From the NCBI GenBank assembly GCA_016722075.1, contig JADKGW010000001.1:1612001-1676000 (forward strand): a stretch of 64,000 nt of DNA, read 5' to 3'. The notes below the pieces were generated by a model. The model did not search any database and was not told the origin of the DNA. It worked only from the letters and a program-made list of their open reading frames with translations. This DNA is from Candidatus Kouleothrix ribensis (lineage in GTDB: Bacteria; Chloroflexota; Chloroflexia; Chloroflexales; Roseiflexaceae). The position numbers were made by a program, and so were the translations under genes. This document shows, piece after piece, positions 52,169 to 62,062 of the stretch; position 1 is the first letter of the stretch; every line of letters begins with the position of its first letter.

Positions 52169-53644
52169 ATGTTGCCCAGAGTATCGACAATTGTGCTGCT
52201 GCTCGCGCTGTTGCCGCTACGCGCACCTGCCCAGGCCGACGCGCAGGCGTTGCGCGTCGGGCCTGGCGGTGACTACACCAGCCTGACTGACGCGCTGGCA
52301 GCCGCGCAGCCGGGCGCAGTGATTGAGCTACTGGAGGGCGTACAGACCGGCCAGTGGACAATCGACAAGCCGCTGACGCTGAGCGGCCAACCGGGCGCCG
52401 TGCTCGACGGCGCTGGCAAGGGCACGCTGCTGACGATCGCGGCGGCGGGCGTGCTGATCGAAGGCCTGAGCATCCGCAACAGCGGCAACAGCCTGCTCAA
52501 TGACGACGCGGCGATCAAAGTGACTGCGAGCGACACGCGGATCATCAACAATCGGCTGGCCGACATTCACCATGCGATCTACGTGCGTGACGGCGCGGCG
52601 CACACGCTGATCCGCGGCAACAGCATCCATGGACGCGAGGCGCTGGTGCCGGAGGATCGCGGCAACGCCATTCACCTCTGGAACGCGCCCGACGCGCTGG
52701 TCGAGCAGAATATCGTCGAGGGCGTACGCGATGGTATATACGTCGGCTTTGCCCCGCGCAGCAGCTTTCGCGCGAATGTGTTTCGGCGCGTACGCTACGG
52801 CATCCACTTCATGTACGCCGACGACAACCTGTTCGAAGACAACTCCTTTGAGCAGAGCGAGGCCGGCGCGGCGCTGATGTATTCGCGGCATATCACGCTG
52901 CGGCGCAACACGTTCGCGTTCAGCCGTAGCAGCCGCGCCTACGGCCTGCTGCTGCAAGAGTGCGACAATGTGCTGGCCGAAGATAACCTGCTGATCGGCA
53001 ATAGCCGCGCGCTGTTCGTGAATGTAACCCGCGACAGCCAGTTCACTCACAATCTGTTTGCCGCTAATGACCTCGCCGTACAGATCTACGCCGCCGCGAC
53101 CAACAACCGATTCAGCGGGAACGACTTTGTCGCGAATATGCGGCTGGTCGAACTCGATCAGGCCGGCAGCACCAACTGGGACGGCAATTACTGGGAAGAG
53201 TATCACGGGCTAGACATGGATAGCGACGGCTATGGCGACGGAGCATTTAGCACCGGCGACCCGCTCGGCACGCTGACGACCGATCACCCGCAGCTGAAGC
53301 TGTTTCGCTACAGCCCAGCGGTGCAGGCGCTAGAAGCCAGCGAGCGCGCGTTTCCGGTGATCGAGCTGCCAGCAATCACCGACGCGCACCCAGCCATGCG
53401 GCCGGTGGCGCAATCCAGCGGGCGGCTACCTGTGCTGCCCAGCCCGCCGCGCGGCGGCGGGCAGATCATACTCGTAGCGCTGGCCTGCATTCTGGCTGCA
53501 CTTGGAGTTGCGTGGGTGGGCCGCACGGGGCCACGCGGTATGCGCGCGGCTGTCGAGCGACGCCAGAAACCTGCTCAACTGACCTCGTCGGCCGCCCACC
53601 GCACGATCGTATCGCCATATCACGTGGAGCCGGACAATGATTGA
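52169..53644 (+). CDS. nosD: NosD, copper-site maturation beta-helix protein
   Basis: A 491-residue exported protein. Signal peptide (IVLLLALLPLRAPAQADA), then a right-handed beta-helix (residues 30-390) of parallel repeats typical of NosD/carbohydrate-binding modules: LIRGNSIHGRE, LVEQNIVEGVRDGIYVG, RYGIHFMYADDNLFEDNSF, LMYSRHITLRRNTF. WDGNYWEEYHGLDMDSDGYGD is the family hallmark. A C-terminal transmembrane helix (QIILVALACILAALGVAWVG) anchors it. NosD with NosF and NosY supplies sulfide and copper to the CuZ site. Its end overlaps nosF by 8 nt. Confidence 0.95.
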   Translation: MLPRVSTIVLLLALLPLRAPAQADAQALRVGPGGDYTSLTDALAAAQPGAVIELLEGVQTGQWTIDKPLTLSGQPGAVLDGAGKGTLLTIAAAGVLIEGLSIRNSGNSLLNDDAAIKVTASDTRIINNRLADIHHAIYVRDGAAHTLIRGNSIHGREALVPEDRGNAIHLWNAPDALVEQNIVEGVRDGIYVGFAPRSSFRANVFRRVRYGIHFMYADDNLFEDNSFEQSEAGAALMYSRHITLRRNTFAFSRSSRAYGLLLQECDNVLAEDNLLIGNSRALFVNVTRDSQFTHNLFAANDLAVQIYAAATNNRFSGNDFVANMRLVELDQAGSTNWDGNYWEEYHGLDMDSDGYGDGAFSTGDPLGTLTTDHPQLKLFRYSPAVQALEASERAFPVIELPAITDAHPAMRPVAQSSGRLPVLPSPPRGGGQIILVALACILAALGVAWVGRTGPRGMRAAVERRQKPAQLTSSAAHRTIVSPYHVEPDND

Positions 53645-54545
53645 GTTCGATCATGTCCACAAGCGCTACGGCGCAACCCTGGCCGTCGACGATCTCACGC
53701 TGATGGTCGAGGCCGGTGAGACGCTCGCGCTGGTTGGGCCGAACGGCGCCGGCAAGACCACGCTCATCCGCATGCTGCTGGGGCTGGTGCGCCCGAGCGC
53801 CGGCACAGCGCGGGTTGGTGGCCACGATGTGCAGCGCGACGGACTCGCGGCGCGCCAGCAGATCGGCTACCTACCACAGCGCGCACTGCTCTACGCCAAC
53901 CTGACTGTCGCCGAGAACCTGGCCTTTCTCGCGCAGATCCGCGCTGTTGCGCCCACGCGCGTAGACGAGACGGTTGCGCTGCTCCGGTTGGGCGAGATCA
54001 TCGACCGGCCGGCGCGCGAGCTGTCGGGCGGCATGCTCCAGCGGCTCGGGCTGGCCCAGGCGCTGCTGGCCGACCCGCCCGTGCTGGTGCTCGACGAGCC
54101 GACCGTCAGCCTGGACCCGCCGAGTGTAGTGGCATTCAAGGCGCTGCTGCACGAGCTGCGCGCTGCCGGGAAAACGGTGCTACTGGCCTCGCACGTTCTG
54201 AGCGATGTACAGGTGCTGGCCGATCGCGTCGCTATTCTCGACCACGGCCGGCTGGTAGCGCTCGACAGCGTGGCCGGGCTGGCCGAGCGCTGCGCCCTAC
54301 CAGAGCGGCTGCGGATCGAGCTGGCGCAGGTGGCTGGCAGCGAGGCCGAACTGGCGCGCCATGCCGGGGCCGCTACCGCCGAACTCTGCGGGCCAGCGCT
54401 GCACATTGCCGTGCCGCGCGAGCACAAGCTCGCGGTGATGCGGGCGCTGCTCGCCGAAGGCGTGGCCATGCACGACTTTCATAGCGAGCCGCCGACGCTC
54501 GAGGAAATCTTCGCGCGGTTGATCGACCAGCCGGCGCAACGCTAA
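53637..54545 (+). CDS. nosF: NosF, ABC transporter ATPase for CuZ assembly
   Basis: A 302-residue ATPase: Walker A VGPNGAGKTTLIRM, Q-loop IGYLPQRALLY, signature ELSGGMLQRLGLAQALL, Walker B VLVLDEPTVSLDP, switch His in LLASHVLSDVQ. A C-terminal 80-residue regulatory tail follows. With NosY it forms the NosFY exporter partner of NosD. The 8-nt overlap with nosD and 24-nt gap to nosY indicate one operon. RBS GTGGAG. Confidence 0.96.
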   Translation: MIEFDHVHKRYGATLAVDDLTLMVEAGETLALVGPNGAGKTTLIRMLLGLVRPSAGTARVGGHDVQRDGLAARQQIGYLPQRALLYANLTVAENLAFLAQIRAVAPTRVDETVALLRLGEIIDRPARELSGGMLQRLGLAQALLADPPVLVLDEPTVSLDPPSVVAFKALLHELRAAGKTVLLASHVLSDVQVLADRVAILDHGRLVALDSVAGLAERCALPERLRIELAQVAGSEAELARHAGAATAELCGPALHIAVPREHKLAVMRALLAEGVAMHDFHSEPPTLEEIFARLIDQPAQR

Positions 54546-54569
54546 TGCACCGAGTACACGAGGGCTACG

Positions 54570-55412
54570 ATGAGGCAGATTCGACCGATGCTGGCAATTG
54601 CCCGGCGTGAGTTGATGGAAGCAGTGCGCAGCCGTTGGCTCGTGCTGGCCGGAGGGCTATTCGGCCTGCTGGCGCTGGCACTCTCGGTTATGGGCATGCG
54701 CAGTGTTGGCGTGGCCGGATTCGGCGGTTTCAGCCGCACCGCGATCGGCTTGCTGAACCTGGTGCTGTACCTGGTACCGCTAATGGCGCTGCTGCTGGCG
54801 ATCAACAGCATGGCCGCCGAGCGCGAAGAAGGCCCGCTCGAAGTGCTGCTGGCACAGCCGATCACGCGGCGCACAGTTGTGTTTGGCAAGTTCGCCGGCC
54901 TGGCTGCCGCGATCGGCGCGGCCCTGTGTGGCGGCTTCGGGGTGGCTGGCCTGGCGATTGGCATGCTTGGCGGCGCTGCCGATGCCGGCGGCTATGCGCT
55001 GCTCGTGCTGCGCGCGATCGGCCTGGGCCTGGCATTTCTCAGCCTGGGCCTGTGGATCGCCAGCGCCGCCTCTAGCCGGCTGCGGGCGCTGACCTGGGGT
55101 TTGCTGCTCTGGTTCACCACCGTGCTGCTGTACGACCTGCTGATTGTAGGCCTGACTGCGGTGTTAGGCGGCACTAGTCTACGCGCGGTGCTGGGGTTGC
55201 TGCTGGCGGCTAACCCGGTCGATCTCATGCGCGTAGCCACGCTGATCCATCTCGGCGGCGCGGACTCGTTCGGGCTGAGTGCTCAGGCCCTGATCGGCTT
55301 CCTGCGCGGGCCGGCCGGCTCGGCCGTGCTGAGCGTCGCGCTCCTCGCCTGGATCATCCTGCCGCTGCTGGGTGCAGCGCGCACGTTTACGCGGCGCGAT
55401 TTTCGGGCATAA
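54570..55412 (+). CDS. nosY: NosY, ABC transporter permease
   Basis: A 280-residue membrane protein with six transmembrane helices and the family N terminus (ARRELMEAVRSRWLVLAGG). A cytoplasmic loop with EREEGPLEVLLAQPITRR couples to the ATPase. It is the NosFY partner of NosD for CuZ sulfide/copper supply. Start ATG 54570 has GAGGG upstream. A 120-nt gap with a good ribosome site separates it from the cytochrome c gene, which may have its own promoter. Confidence 0.93.
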   Translation: MRQIRPMLAIARRELMEAVRSRWLVLAGGLFGLLALALSVMGMRSVGVAGFGGFSRTAIGLLNLVLYLVPLMALLLAINSMAAEREEGPLEVLLAQPITRRTVVFGKFAGLAAAIGAALCGGFGVAGLAIGMLGGAADAGGYALLVLRAIGLGLAFLSLGLWIASAASSRLRALTWGLLLWFTTVLLYDLLIVGLTAVLGGTSLRAVLGLLLAANPVDLMRVATLIHLGGADSFGLSAQALIGFLRGPAGSAVLSVALLAWIILPLLGAARTFTRRDFRA

Positions 55413-55532
55413 CACCGGCTCGGCCGTACGAGATCCAGAGCGGTGCCATACCTCTAGCAGTGGGCAAGCTGGCTCGATCGTTCTGCTCGTCGCTAAAACA
55501 ATCGTATCGTTACTATGAAGGAGGACTAGACC

Positions 55533-55946
55533 ATGCGCTCGCAACCTACACTCCGCCTTGCCCTTGCAGCCCTGCTGCTCTTCATGAGTGTCGCCGTACT
55601 CGCGGCCTGTGGCGGTGCAGCAGGGCCGTCTGGGCAAGCGGCCGCGCCCACGGCCGAACCCAGCGGCAACCCGGCTAAAGGCGAGCAAGTATTCAACTCC
55701 AGCGACTGTAAAGCCTGCCACACGCTCACCGATCAGAAGCTGGTTGGGCCAGGACTCAAAGGGGTGATGGACGGCAAAGGGCAGTATGGCGACAAGCTGC
55801 CGAACGGCAAGCCACTCAACGACAAGAACACCGCCGAGTGGATCAAGGTTGGCGGCGTCGGCAAGATTGGGCAGATGCCGGGCCACCCCGACCTGAGCAC
55901 TGAGCAGCTATCCGACCTGGTCGCCTATCTACGGACGATCAAATGA
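55533..55946 (+). CDS. Lipoprotein monohaem cytochrome c
   Basis: A 137-residue class I cytochrome c. Lipobox LAACGG (Cys26), disordered linker, then haem-binding CKACH (Cys59, Cys62, His63) and an axial Met in GKIGQMPGHP, as in c-type electron donors. It probably donates electrons to CuA of NosZ or to NirK. AGGAGG lies 9 nt before the ATG. Its stop overlaps the start of the TlpA-like gene (ATGA), so translation is coupled. No nosC-type multihaem protein is visible nearby. Confidence 0.93.
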   Translation: MRSQPTLRLALAALLLFMSVAVLAACGGAAGPSGQAAAPTAEPSGNPAKGEQVFNSSDCKACHTLTDQKLVGPGLKGVMDGKGQYGDKLPNGKPLNDKNTAEWIKVGGVGKIGQMPGHPDLSTEQLSDLVAYLRTIK

Positions 55947-56485
55947 TCGCGCTCGCGCATATGCTGGGCCGTGCGCACAACCGGGCGGCAGTTGCCGGCA
56001 CAGCCCTGGTGTTGGCCGGGCTACTGTTCGGCTGCGGGGCCGGCACTGGCCCGGTACACCAGGGGCAGGCCGCGCCTGTGCTGGCGATCACAACCCGCGC
56101 AGGCGCACCGGCCGCGCTACAGCCGGCCGCCGGGCAGTCGCTCTGGCTGGTATTCTGGGCCAGCTGGTGCTACCCCTGCCGGGCCGAATGGCCCGGCCTC
56201 AACCAGGCCCAGCACGATCTGGCCGACCGTGGGGTGCGGCTCGTGGCGATCAGCGTTAACGAGCCGGCCAGCGCACTTGAGCAGTTTCTAACCGAGCACG
56301 CCGCAGCATTCGAGATCGCGCGCGATCCCGAGGGCCAGGCCGCCGCGCGCTACGGTGTGGTTGGCTTCCCAACCCACGTGCTGATCGACGGCACGGGAAT
56401 TGTTCGCGCGGTTGTGCGCGGGCCACTCGATGGTGCGCGTGCGCGCGCGCTTCTGCAGCTCGGCACGCCAGGCCTGGCGCACTAG
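55943..56485 (+). CDS. TlpA/ResA-like thioredoxin lipoprotein
   Basis: A 180-residue exported thioredoxin-fold protein. Lipobox LLFGCG (Cys31), then WLVFWASWCYPCRAEWP with the pair Cys76/Cys79 (CYPC) and cis-Pro VVGFPTHVLIDGTG. Such proteins reduce cysteines of apocytochrome c or of CuA/NosZ cofactors outside the membrane. Coupled to the cytochrome c gene by a 4-nt overlap. It is probably the maturation factor that keeps CuA or haem cysteines reduced. Last gene of the nos cluster, with a hairpin 36 nt later. Confidence 0.93.
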   Translation: MIALAHMLGRAHNRAAVAGTALVLAGLLFGCGAGTGPVHQGQAAPVLAITTRAGAPAALQPAAGQSLWLVFWASWCYPCRAEWPGLNQAQHDLADRGVRLVAISVNEPASALEQFLTEHAAAFEIARDPEGQAAARYGVVGFPTHVLIDGTGIVRAVVRGPLDGARARALLQLGTPGLAH

Positions 56486-56520
56486 CCGCACCTCACCGTG
56501 TTTCCTCACCCATCACCATA

Positions 56521-56544
56521 GCCGCCGCGCGTGTGCGCGGCGGC
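56521..56544 (+). terminator. GC-rich hairpin after the nos cluster
   Basis: GCCGCCGCGC, loop GTGT, GCGCGGCGGC: perfect 10-bp stem 36 nt after the TlpA-like stop; no T-run. Confidence 0.55.
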
Positions 56545-56599
56545 CGCGCTGTGTCGCGCCACCTTCTGGTGGGGTGGCAGCGCAGTGCGGCAAAGGTGC

Positions 56600-56605
56600 T
56601 ACAAT
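56600..56605 (+). promoter_or_regulatory. -10 element (TACAAT) of hutU
   Basis: TACAAT 59 nt before the hutU start; no matching -35 at normal spacing, so the promoter may need an activator. Confidence 0.4.
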
Positions 56606-56663
56606 AAGGCCCGGTAAGGCCACCGCTGGCCCGAGCATAGCACACCTCAATGGAGAGGCACAC

Positions 56664-58310
<1,647 letters not shown>

Positions 58311-58459
58311 CGGCAGGGGCCGGTAAGCAGTGCGGTGGATCGCATCACAAAGCCATATCGTCCGGATCGAGCGGCTCAATACCACGGCTCATTGCAATAA
58401 CGCCATACATAAGCACCAAGACACCACGCTGGCTTGGTGGTACACCCCATGAGGATTTG

Positions 58460-59734
58460 ATGGAAGTGGATTTGCTGATCCACAGCGCGGCCCAGCTGGT
58501 CACCTGCGCCAGCCCTGGCGGGCCGAAACGCGGCGCGGCCATGCGCGATGTAGGGGTATCGGCCGATGCTGCGGTAGCGATCGACGCGGGCACGATCGTG
58601 GCGGTGGGGCCAAGCGCTGCGCTGCGTGCCAGCTACAGCGCCGCACACGAGATCGACGCCAGCGGCAAAACCGTGTGCCCCGGCTTCGTCGACCCGCATA
58701 CCCACGTGGTGTTTGCCGGCGACCGAGTGGCCGAGTTCGAGCAGCGCATCGCCGGCGCCAGCTACATGCAGATCATGGCCGGCGGTGGTGGGATCGCCTT
58801 CACCACCAGAGCCACGCGCGCAGCCTCGCTCGAGCAATTGGTGGCCGAGACGCGCCCGCGCCTCGCGGCGATGCTGCGGCTAGGCACCACGACGGCCGAG
58901 TGCAAGAGTGGCTATGGCCTCGACACCGCCAGCGAGCTGCGCATGCTCGCGGCCATCGCCGCGCTCGATCAGCAGCAGCCGATCGAGCTGGTGCCGACGT
59001 TCATGGGCGCGCATGCGCTGCCGCCTGAATTCGCCGGCCATCCCGATGATTATGTCAATCTGGTGGTCGAGGAGATGATCCCGGCGGCGGCTGCATGGTA
59101 CCGCAGCGCCCACTTCGCCGCGCGCGGCACACCGTGCTTCGCCGATGTATTTTGCGAGCAAAACGCCTTCGACGTGGCGCAATCGCGGCGGGTGCTGCTG
59201 GCCGCGCGCGCGGCCGGCATGCGGCTGAAAGCACACGTCGACGAATTCAGCGAGCTGGGCGGTTTGGCCATGGCGCTCGAGCTGGGGGCCGTATCGGTCG
59301 ATCACCTCGACGCCAGCGGGCCGGACGGGATCGCGCGGCTGGCGCACTCGGATGCGGTCGGCGTAGTGATCCCGGCGGTAAATTTCAACCTGGGCAGCAC
59401 GCACTTCGCCAATGCGCGCGCGATGATCGACGCCGGCGCGGCGCTGGCGCTGACCACCGACATCAACCCTGGGTCGGCGCCCTGCCCGAGCATGCCGCTG
59501 GTGCTGGCGATCGCCTGCCGCTACCAGCGGCTGCTGCCGGCCGAGGCGCTGGCCGCCGCCACGATCAACGCCGCACACGCGATCGGCATGGGCCAGCGCC
59601 TCGGCTCGCTCGAGCCGGGCAAGCAGGCCGACCTGCTGATCATCGCGGCGCGCGACTACCGCCACCTGGCCTACCAGTTCGGCGGCAACCTGGTCGAGCA
59701 GGTGATCAAGCGCGGGCAGGTTGTTGCGGGTTAG
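58460..59734 (+). CDS. hutI: Imidazolonepropionase HutI
   Basis: A 424-residue amidohydrolase, third step of histidine degradation. Metal and substrate motifs: FVDPHTHVVFAGDR, GGGIAFTTRATR, ECKSGYGLD, PTFMGAHALPPEF, KAHVDEF, VDHLDA and LTTDINPGSAPCPSM. ATG 58460 is taken with GAGG 5 nt before it; a TTG lies one codon upstream. The stop TAG is part of the first word of repeat island E (GGTTAGCAGG), so the native end may have been altered. Confidence 0.97.
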   Translation: MEVDLLIHSAAQLVTCASPGGPKRGAAMRDVGVSADAAVAIDAGTIVAVGPSAALRASYSAAHEIDASGKTVCPGFVDPHTHVVFAGDRVAEFEQRIAGASYMQIMAGGGGIAFTTRATRAASLEQLVAETRPRLAAMLRLGTTTAECKSGYGLDTASELRMLAAIAALDQQQPIELVPTFMGAHALPPEFAGHPDDYVNLVVEEMIPAAAAWYRSAHFAARGTPCFADVFCEQNAFDVAQSRRVLLAARAAGMRLKAHVDEFSELGGLAMALELGAVSVDHLDASGPDGIARLAHSDAVGVVIPAVNFNLGSTHFANARAMIDAGAALALTTDINPGSAPCPSMPLVLAIACRYQRLLPAEALAAATINAAHAIGMGQRLGSLEPGKQADLLIIAARDYRHLAYQFGGNLVEQVIKRGQVVAG

Positions 59735-59925
59735 CAGGTTGCAGGTTGGCAGGTTGCAGGTTGCAGGTTGCGGGTTCGCAGGTTCGCAGCGGGCAGGCGA
59801 CACTATCGCTGCATATTACGCACTACGCACTATGTACACAGGCAGGTTGGCGGGTGTACAGGTTGCAGGTTGGCAGGTTGGTAGGTTGGCAGGTTGGTAG
59901 GTTGGCAGGTTTGCCGGTCTATCTG
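59732..59925. repeat. Repeat island E (CAGGTTGG/CAGGTTG words)
   Basis: Tandem 7- and 8-bp words such as GCAGGTTGG, GCAGGTTGC and GTAGGTTGG fill most of the gap between hutI and hutH. A short non-repeat middle (59800-59840) contains CACTACGCACTATG. The word family is the same as in island A. The left edge carries the hutI stop codon; the hutH ribosome site (GAAGGACA) follows about 35 nt after the right edge. Confidence 0.92.
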
Positions 59926-59972
59926 GAAGCGAAGCAGTACTCGTGCGCGGGGCTTGGAACGAAGGACAGGCT

Positions 59973-61541
59973 ATGACCAACCACAACGACGTGATCCTCG
60001 ATGGCGAGTCGCTCAGCTTCGAGCAGGTGCTGGCAGTGGCCTATGGGCAGCCGGGCCACCCGCGCGTGGCGCTGAGCCCAGCCGCCAGGGCCAAGGTGGC
60101 GCGCGCAGCCGCCGCCGTGCAGACGCTGCTGGCGCGCGGGACGGTGGCCTACGGCATCACCACCGGCTTTGGCGCGTTCAAAGACCGGATCATCGCGCCC
60201 GAGCAGGTCGAGCAGCTGCAGCACAACATCCTGGTGAGCCACGCCGTCGGCGTCGGCGCGCCATTCGACACGCCAACCACGCGCGCGATCATGCTCATCC
60301 GCGCGAACACGCTCGCGCGCGGCCACTCGGGCATCCGCCCCGGCACGCTGGAGCTGCTGCTGAGCATGCTCAACAGCGGCGTTCACCCGGTCATACCCTG
60401 CAAAGGCTCGCTAGGCGCCAGCGGCGACCTGGCACCACTGGCGCATATGGTGCTGCCGCTGATCGGCCATGGCAGCGCCGAGCTGGCCGGCGCGGTGATC
60501 CCCGGCGACGAGGCGCTGCGCCGGGTGGGGCTACAGCCAACCGTGCTGGCAGCCAAAGAGGGCCTGGCGCTGACCAACGGCACCGCCGTGATGTGCGCGC
60601 TGGGCGTGCTCGAAACCGCGCGCGCCGAGCGCTACAGCCAGACTGCCGACATCGCGGGGTGTTTGAGCCTCGAGGCGCTGCACGGCACCGACCTGGCCTT
60701 CGACGCGCGCATCCACGTGCTACGGCCGTTCCCACGCCAGCAAGAGTGCGCCGGCTACCTGCGCGAGCTATTGCACGGCAGCCAGCTCACGCGCGACCAC
60801 GCCTCGACCAACGTGCAAGACGCCTATACACTGCGCTGTATTCCGCAGGTGCATGGCGCCGTGCGCGACGCAATCGCCTACGCCCGCTGGGTGTTCGAGA
60901 TCGAGCTGAACGCCGTGACCGACAACCCGCTGCTGTTCATCGACGACACCACCGGCGCGATCGAGGTGCTCTCGGGCGGCAACTTCCACGGCGAGCCGCT
61001 GGCGATTGCCATGGACTACCTGGCGCTCTCGGCCAGCGAGCTGGGCAATATCGCCGAGCGGCGGATCATGCGCCTGACCGACGACAACTCGAACACGCAC
61101 GTGCTGCCGCCATTCCTGACGCGCGAGGGCGGGCTGAACTCGGGCTTCATGATCTTGCAGTACACCGCAGCCGCACTGGCGACCGAGAACAAAGTGCTGG
61201 CGCACCCGGCCAGCGTCGACACCATCCCAACTTCGGCCAATGTCGAAGACCACGTGAGCATGGGCGTGACGGCCGGGCTGAAGCTGCGCGACGTGATCGA
61301 CAACGTCGAGCGCATTCTGGCGATCGAACTCATGGCCGCCGCCCAGGGGGTCGACTTCCGCCGCCAGGCGCTGGGCGCGCAGGCCCGGCTGGGCCGCGGC
61401 ACCGCAGCGGCCTACGCACTGATTCGCAACCACGTGCCGTTCATCGAGCGCGACTGCGTCATGTCTGGTTATGTCGAGTTGATGCGCCAGCTGGTAGCCG
61501 ACGGCGCGATTGTGGCGGCGGTGAACCAGGCGCTGCAGTAA
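59973..61541 (+). CDS. hutH: Histidine ammonia-lyase HutH
   Basis: A 522-residue enzyme, first step of histidine degradation (histidine to urocanate and ammonia). The autocatalytic MIO cofactor comes from Ala149-Ser150-Gly151 in KGSLGASGDLAPLAH. Tyr60 in VAYGITTGFG is the catalytic base, and QDAYTLRCIPQVHG-like residues (VQDAYTLRCIPQ) and GNFHGEPLA are conserved. Normal length for the family. Completes hutU-hutI-hutH; formiminoglutamate steps are not in the window. A short hairpin (61542-61562) follows the stop. Confidence 0.97.
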   Translation: MTNHNDVILDGESLSFEQVLAVAYGQPGHPRVALSPAARAKVARAAAAVQTLLARGTVAYGITTGFGAFKDRIIAPEQVEQLQHNILVSHAVGVGAPFDTPTTRAIMLIRANTLARGHSGIRPGTLELLLSMLNSGVHPVIPCKGSLGASGDLAPLAHMVLPLIGHGSAELAGAVIPGDEALRRVGLQPTVLAAKEGLALTNGTAVMCALGVLETARAERYSQTADIAGCLSLEALHGTDLAFDARIHVLRPFPRQQECAGYLRELLHGSQLTRDHASTNVQDAYTLRCIPQVHGAVRDAIAYARWVFEIELNAVTDNPLLFIDDTTGAIEVLSGGNFHGEPLAIAMDYLALSASELGNIAERRIMRLTDDNSNTHVLPPFLTREGGLNSGFMILQYTAAALATENKVLAHPASVDTIPTSANVEDHVSMGVTAGLKLRDVIDNVERILAIELMAAAQGVDFRRQALGAQARLGRGTAAAYALIRNHVPFIERDCVMSGYVELMRQLVADGAIVAAVNQALQ

Positions 61542-61562
61542 GGGCGAACGCAAGCTTCGCCC
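61542..61562. terminator. Short hairpin between hutH and acpS
   Basis: GGGCGAA, 7-nt loop CGCAAGC, TTCGCCC in the 39-nt gap between convergent stops. No T-run. Confidence 0.45.
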
Positions 61563-61580
61563 GAGCGGGCGTGTGCGACC

Positions 61581-61976
61581 CTAAGCGCTGTATGCCACCG
61601 CGCAGGCAATTGCGTGCTCGCGCGTATGCGAGAGGCTGATCGCGATCGAGCCAAGCCCGAGGATGTGGGCATGCGCGGCGGCACGCCCGTGCAGCACCAG
61701 GGTCGGGCGCCCGCGTGCATCACCCAGCACCTCAATCTCCGTCCAGGCCACCGCACCCTCGGGCGGCGCCGCCCCGCCCAGGCCGCGCAACCCGACCCCC
61801 AGCAGCTTGGCGGTGGCCTCCTTGGCAGCCCAGCGCGCCGCCAGCGACGGTATGCGTGCGCGGTAAGCGCCTAGCTCGGCGGGCGTATAGATCCGCAGCA
61901 GGAAGCGCTCGCCCCAGCGCGCCACTGCCCGCTCGATCCGCGCAATTTCGATCAGATCCACTCCGGTGTACAGCAT
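61581..61976 (-). CDS. acpS: Holo-[acyl-carrier-protein] synthase AcpS
   Basis: A 131-residue 4'-phosphopantetheinyl transferase that activates acyl carrier protein. GVDLIEIARIE holds the Mg-binding Asp; WAAKEATAKLLG the Glu-Lys pair; SISLSHTREHAIA-like IAISLSHTREHAIA ends the domain. ATG 61976 gives the canonical MLYTGVDLIEI start with GAGGG upstream. Length fits the family. Convergent with hutH and 86 nt from the FecR-like gene stop start region. Confidence 0.94.
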   Translation of the reverse strand: MLYTGVDLIEIARIERAVARWGERFLLRIYTPAELGAYRARIPSLAARWAAKEATAKLLGVGLRGLGGAAPPEGAVAWTEIEVLGDARGRPTLVLHGRAAAHAHILGLGSIAISLSHTREHAIACAVAYSA

Positions 61977-62062
61977 AGCAAGCCCTCGGCTGCGACCTTC
62001 CCGCACGGCTCGCGGCCATTCGGCATGTGGCCACAGCCGGCATCCGCATGTGGCCGATTGCT

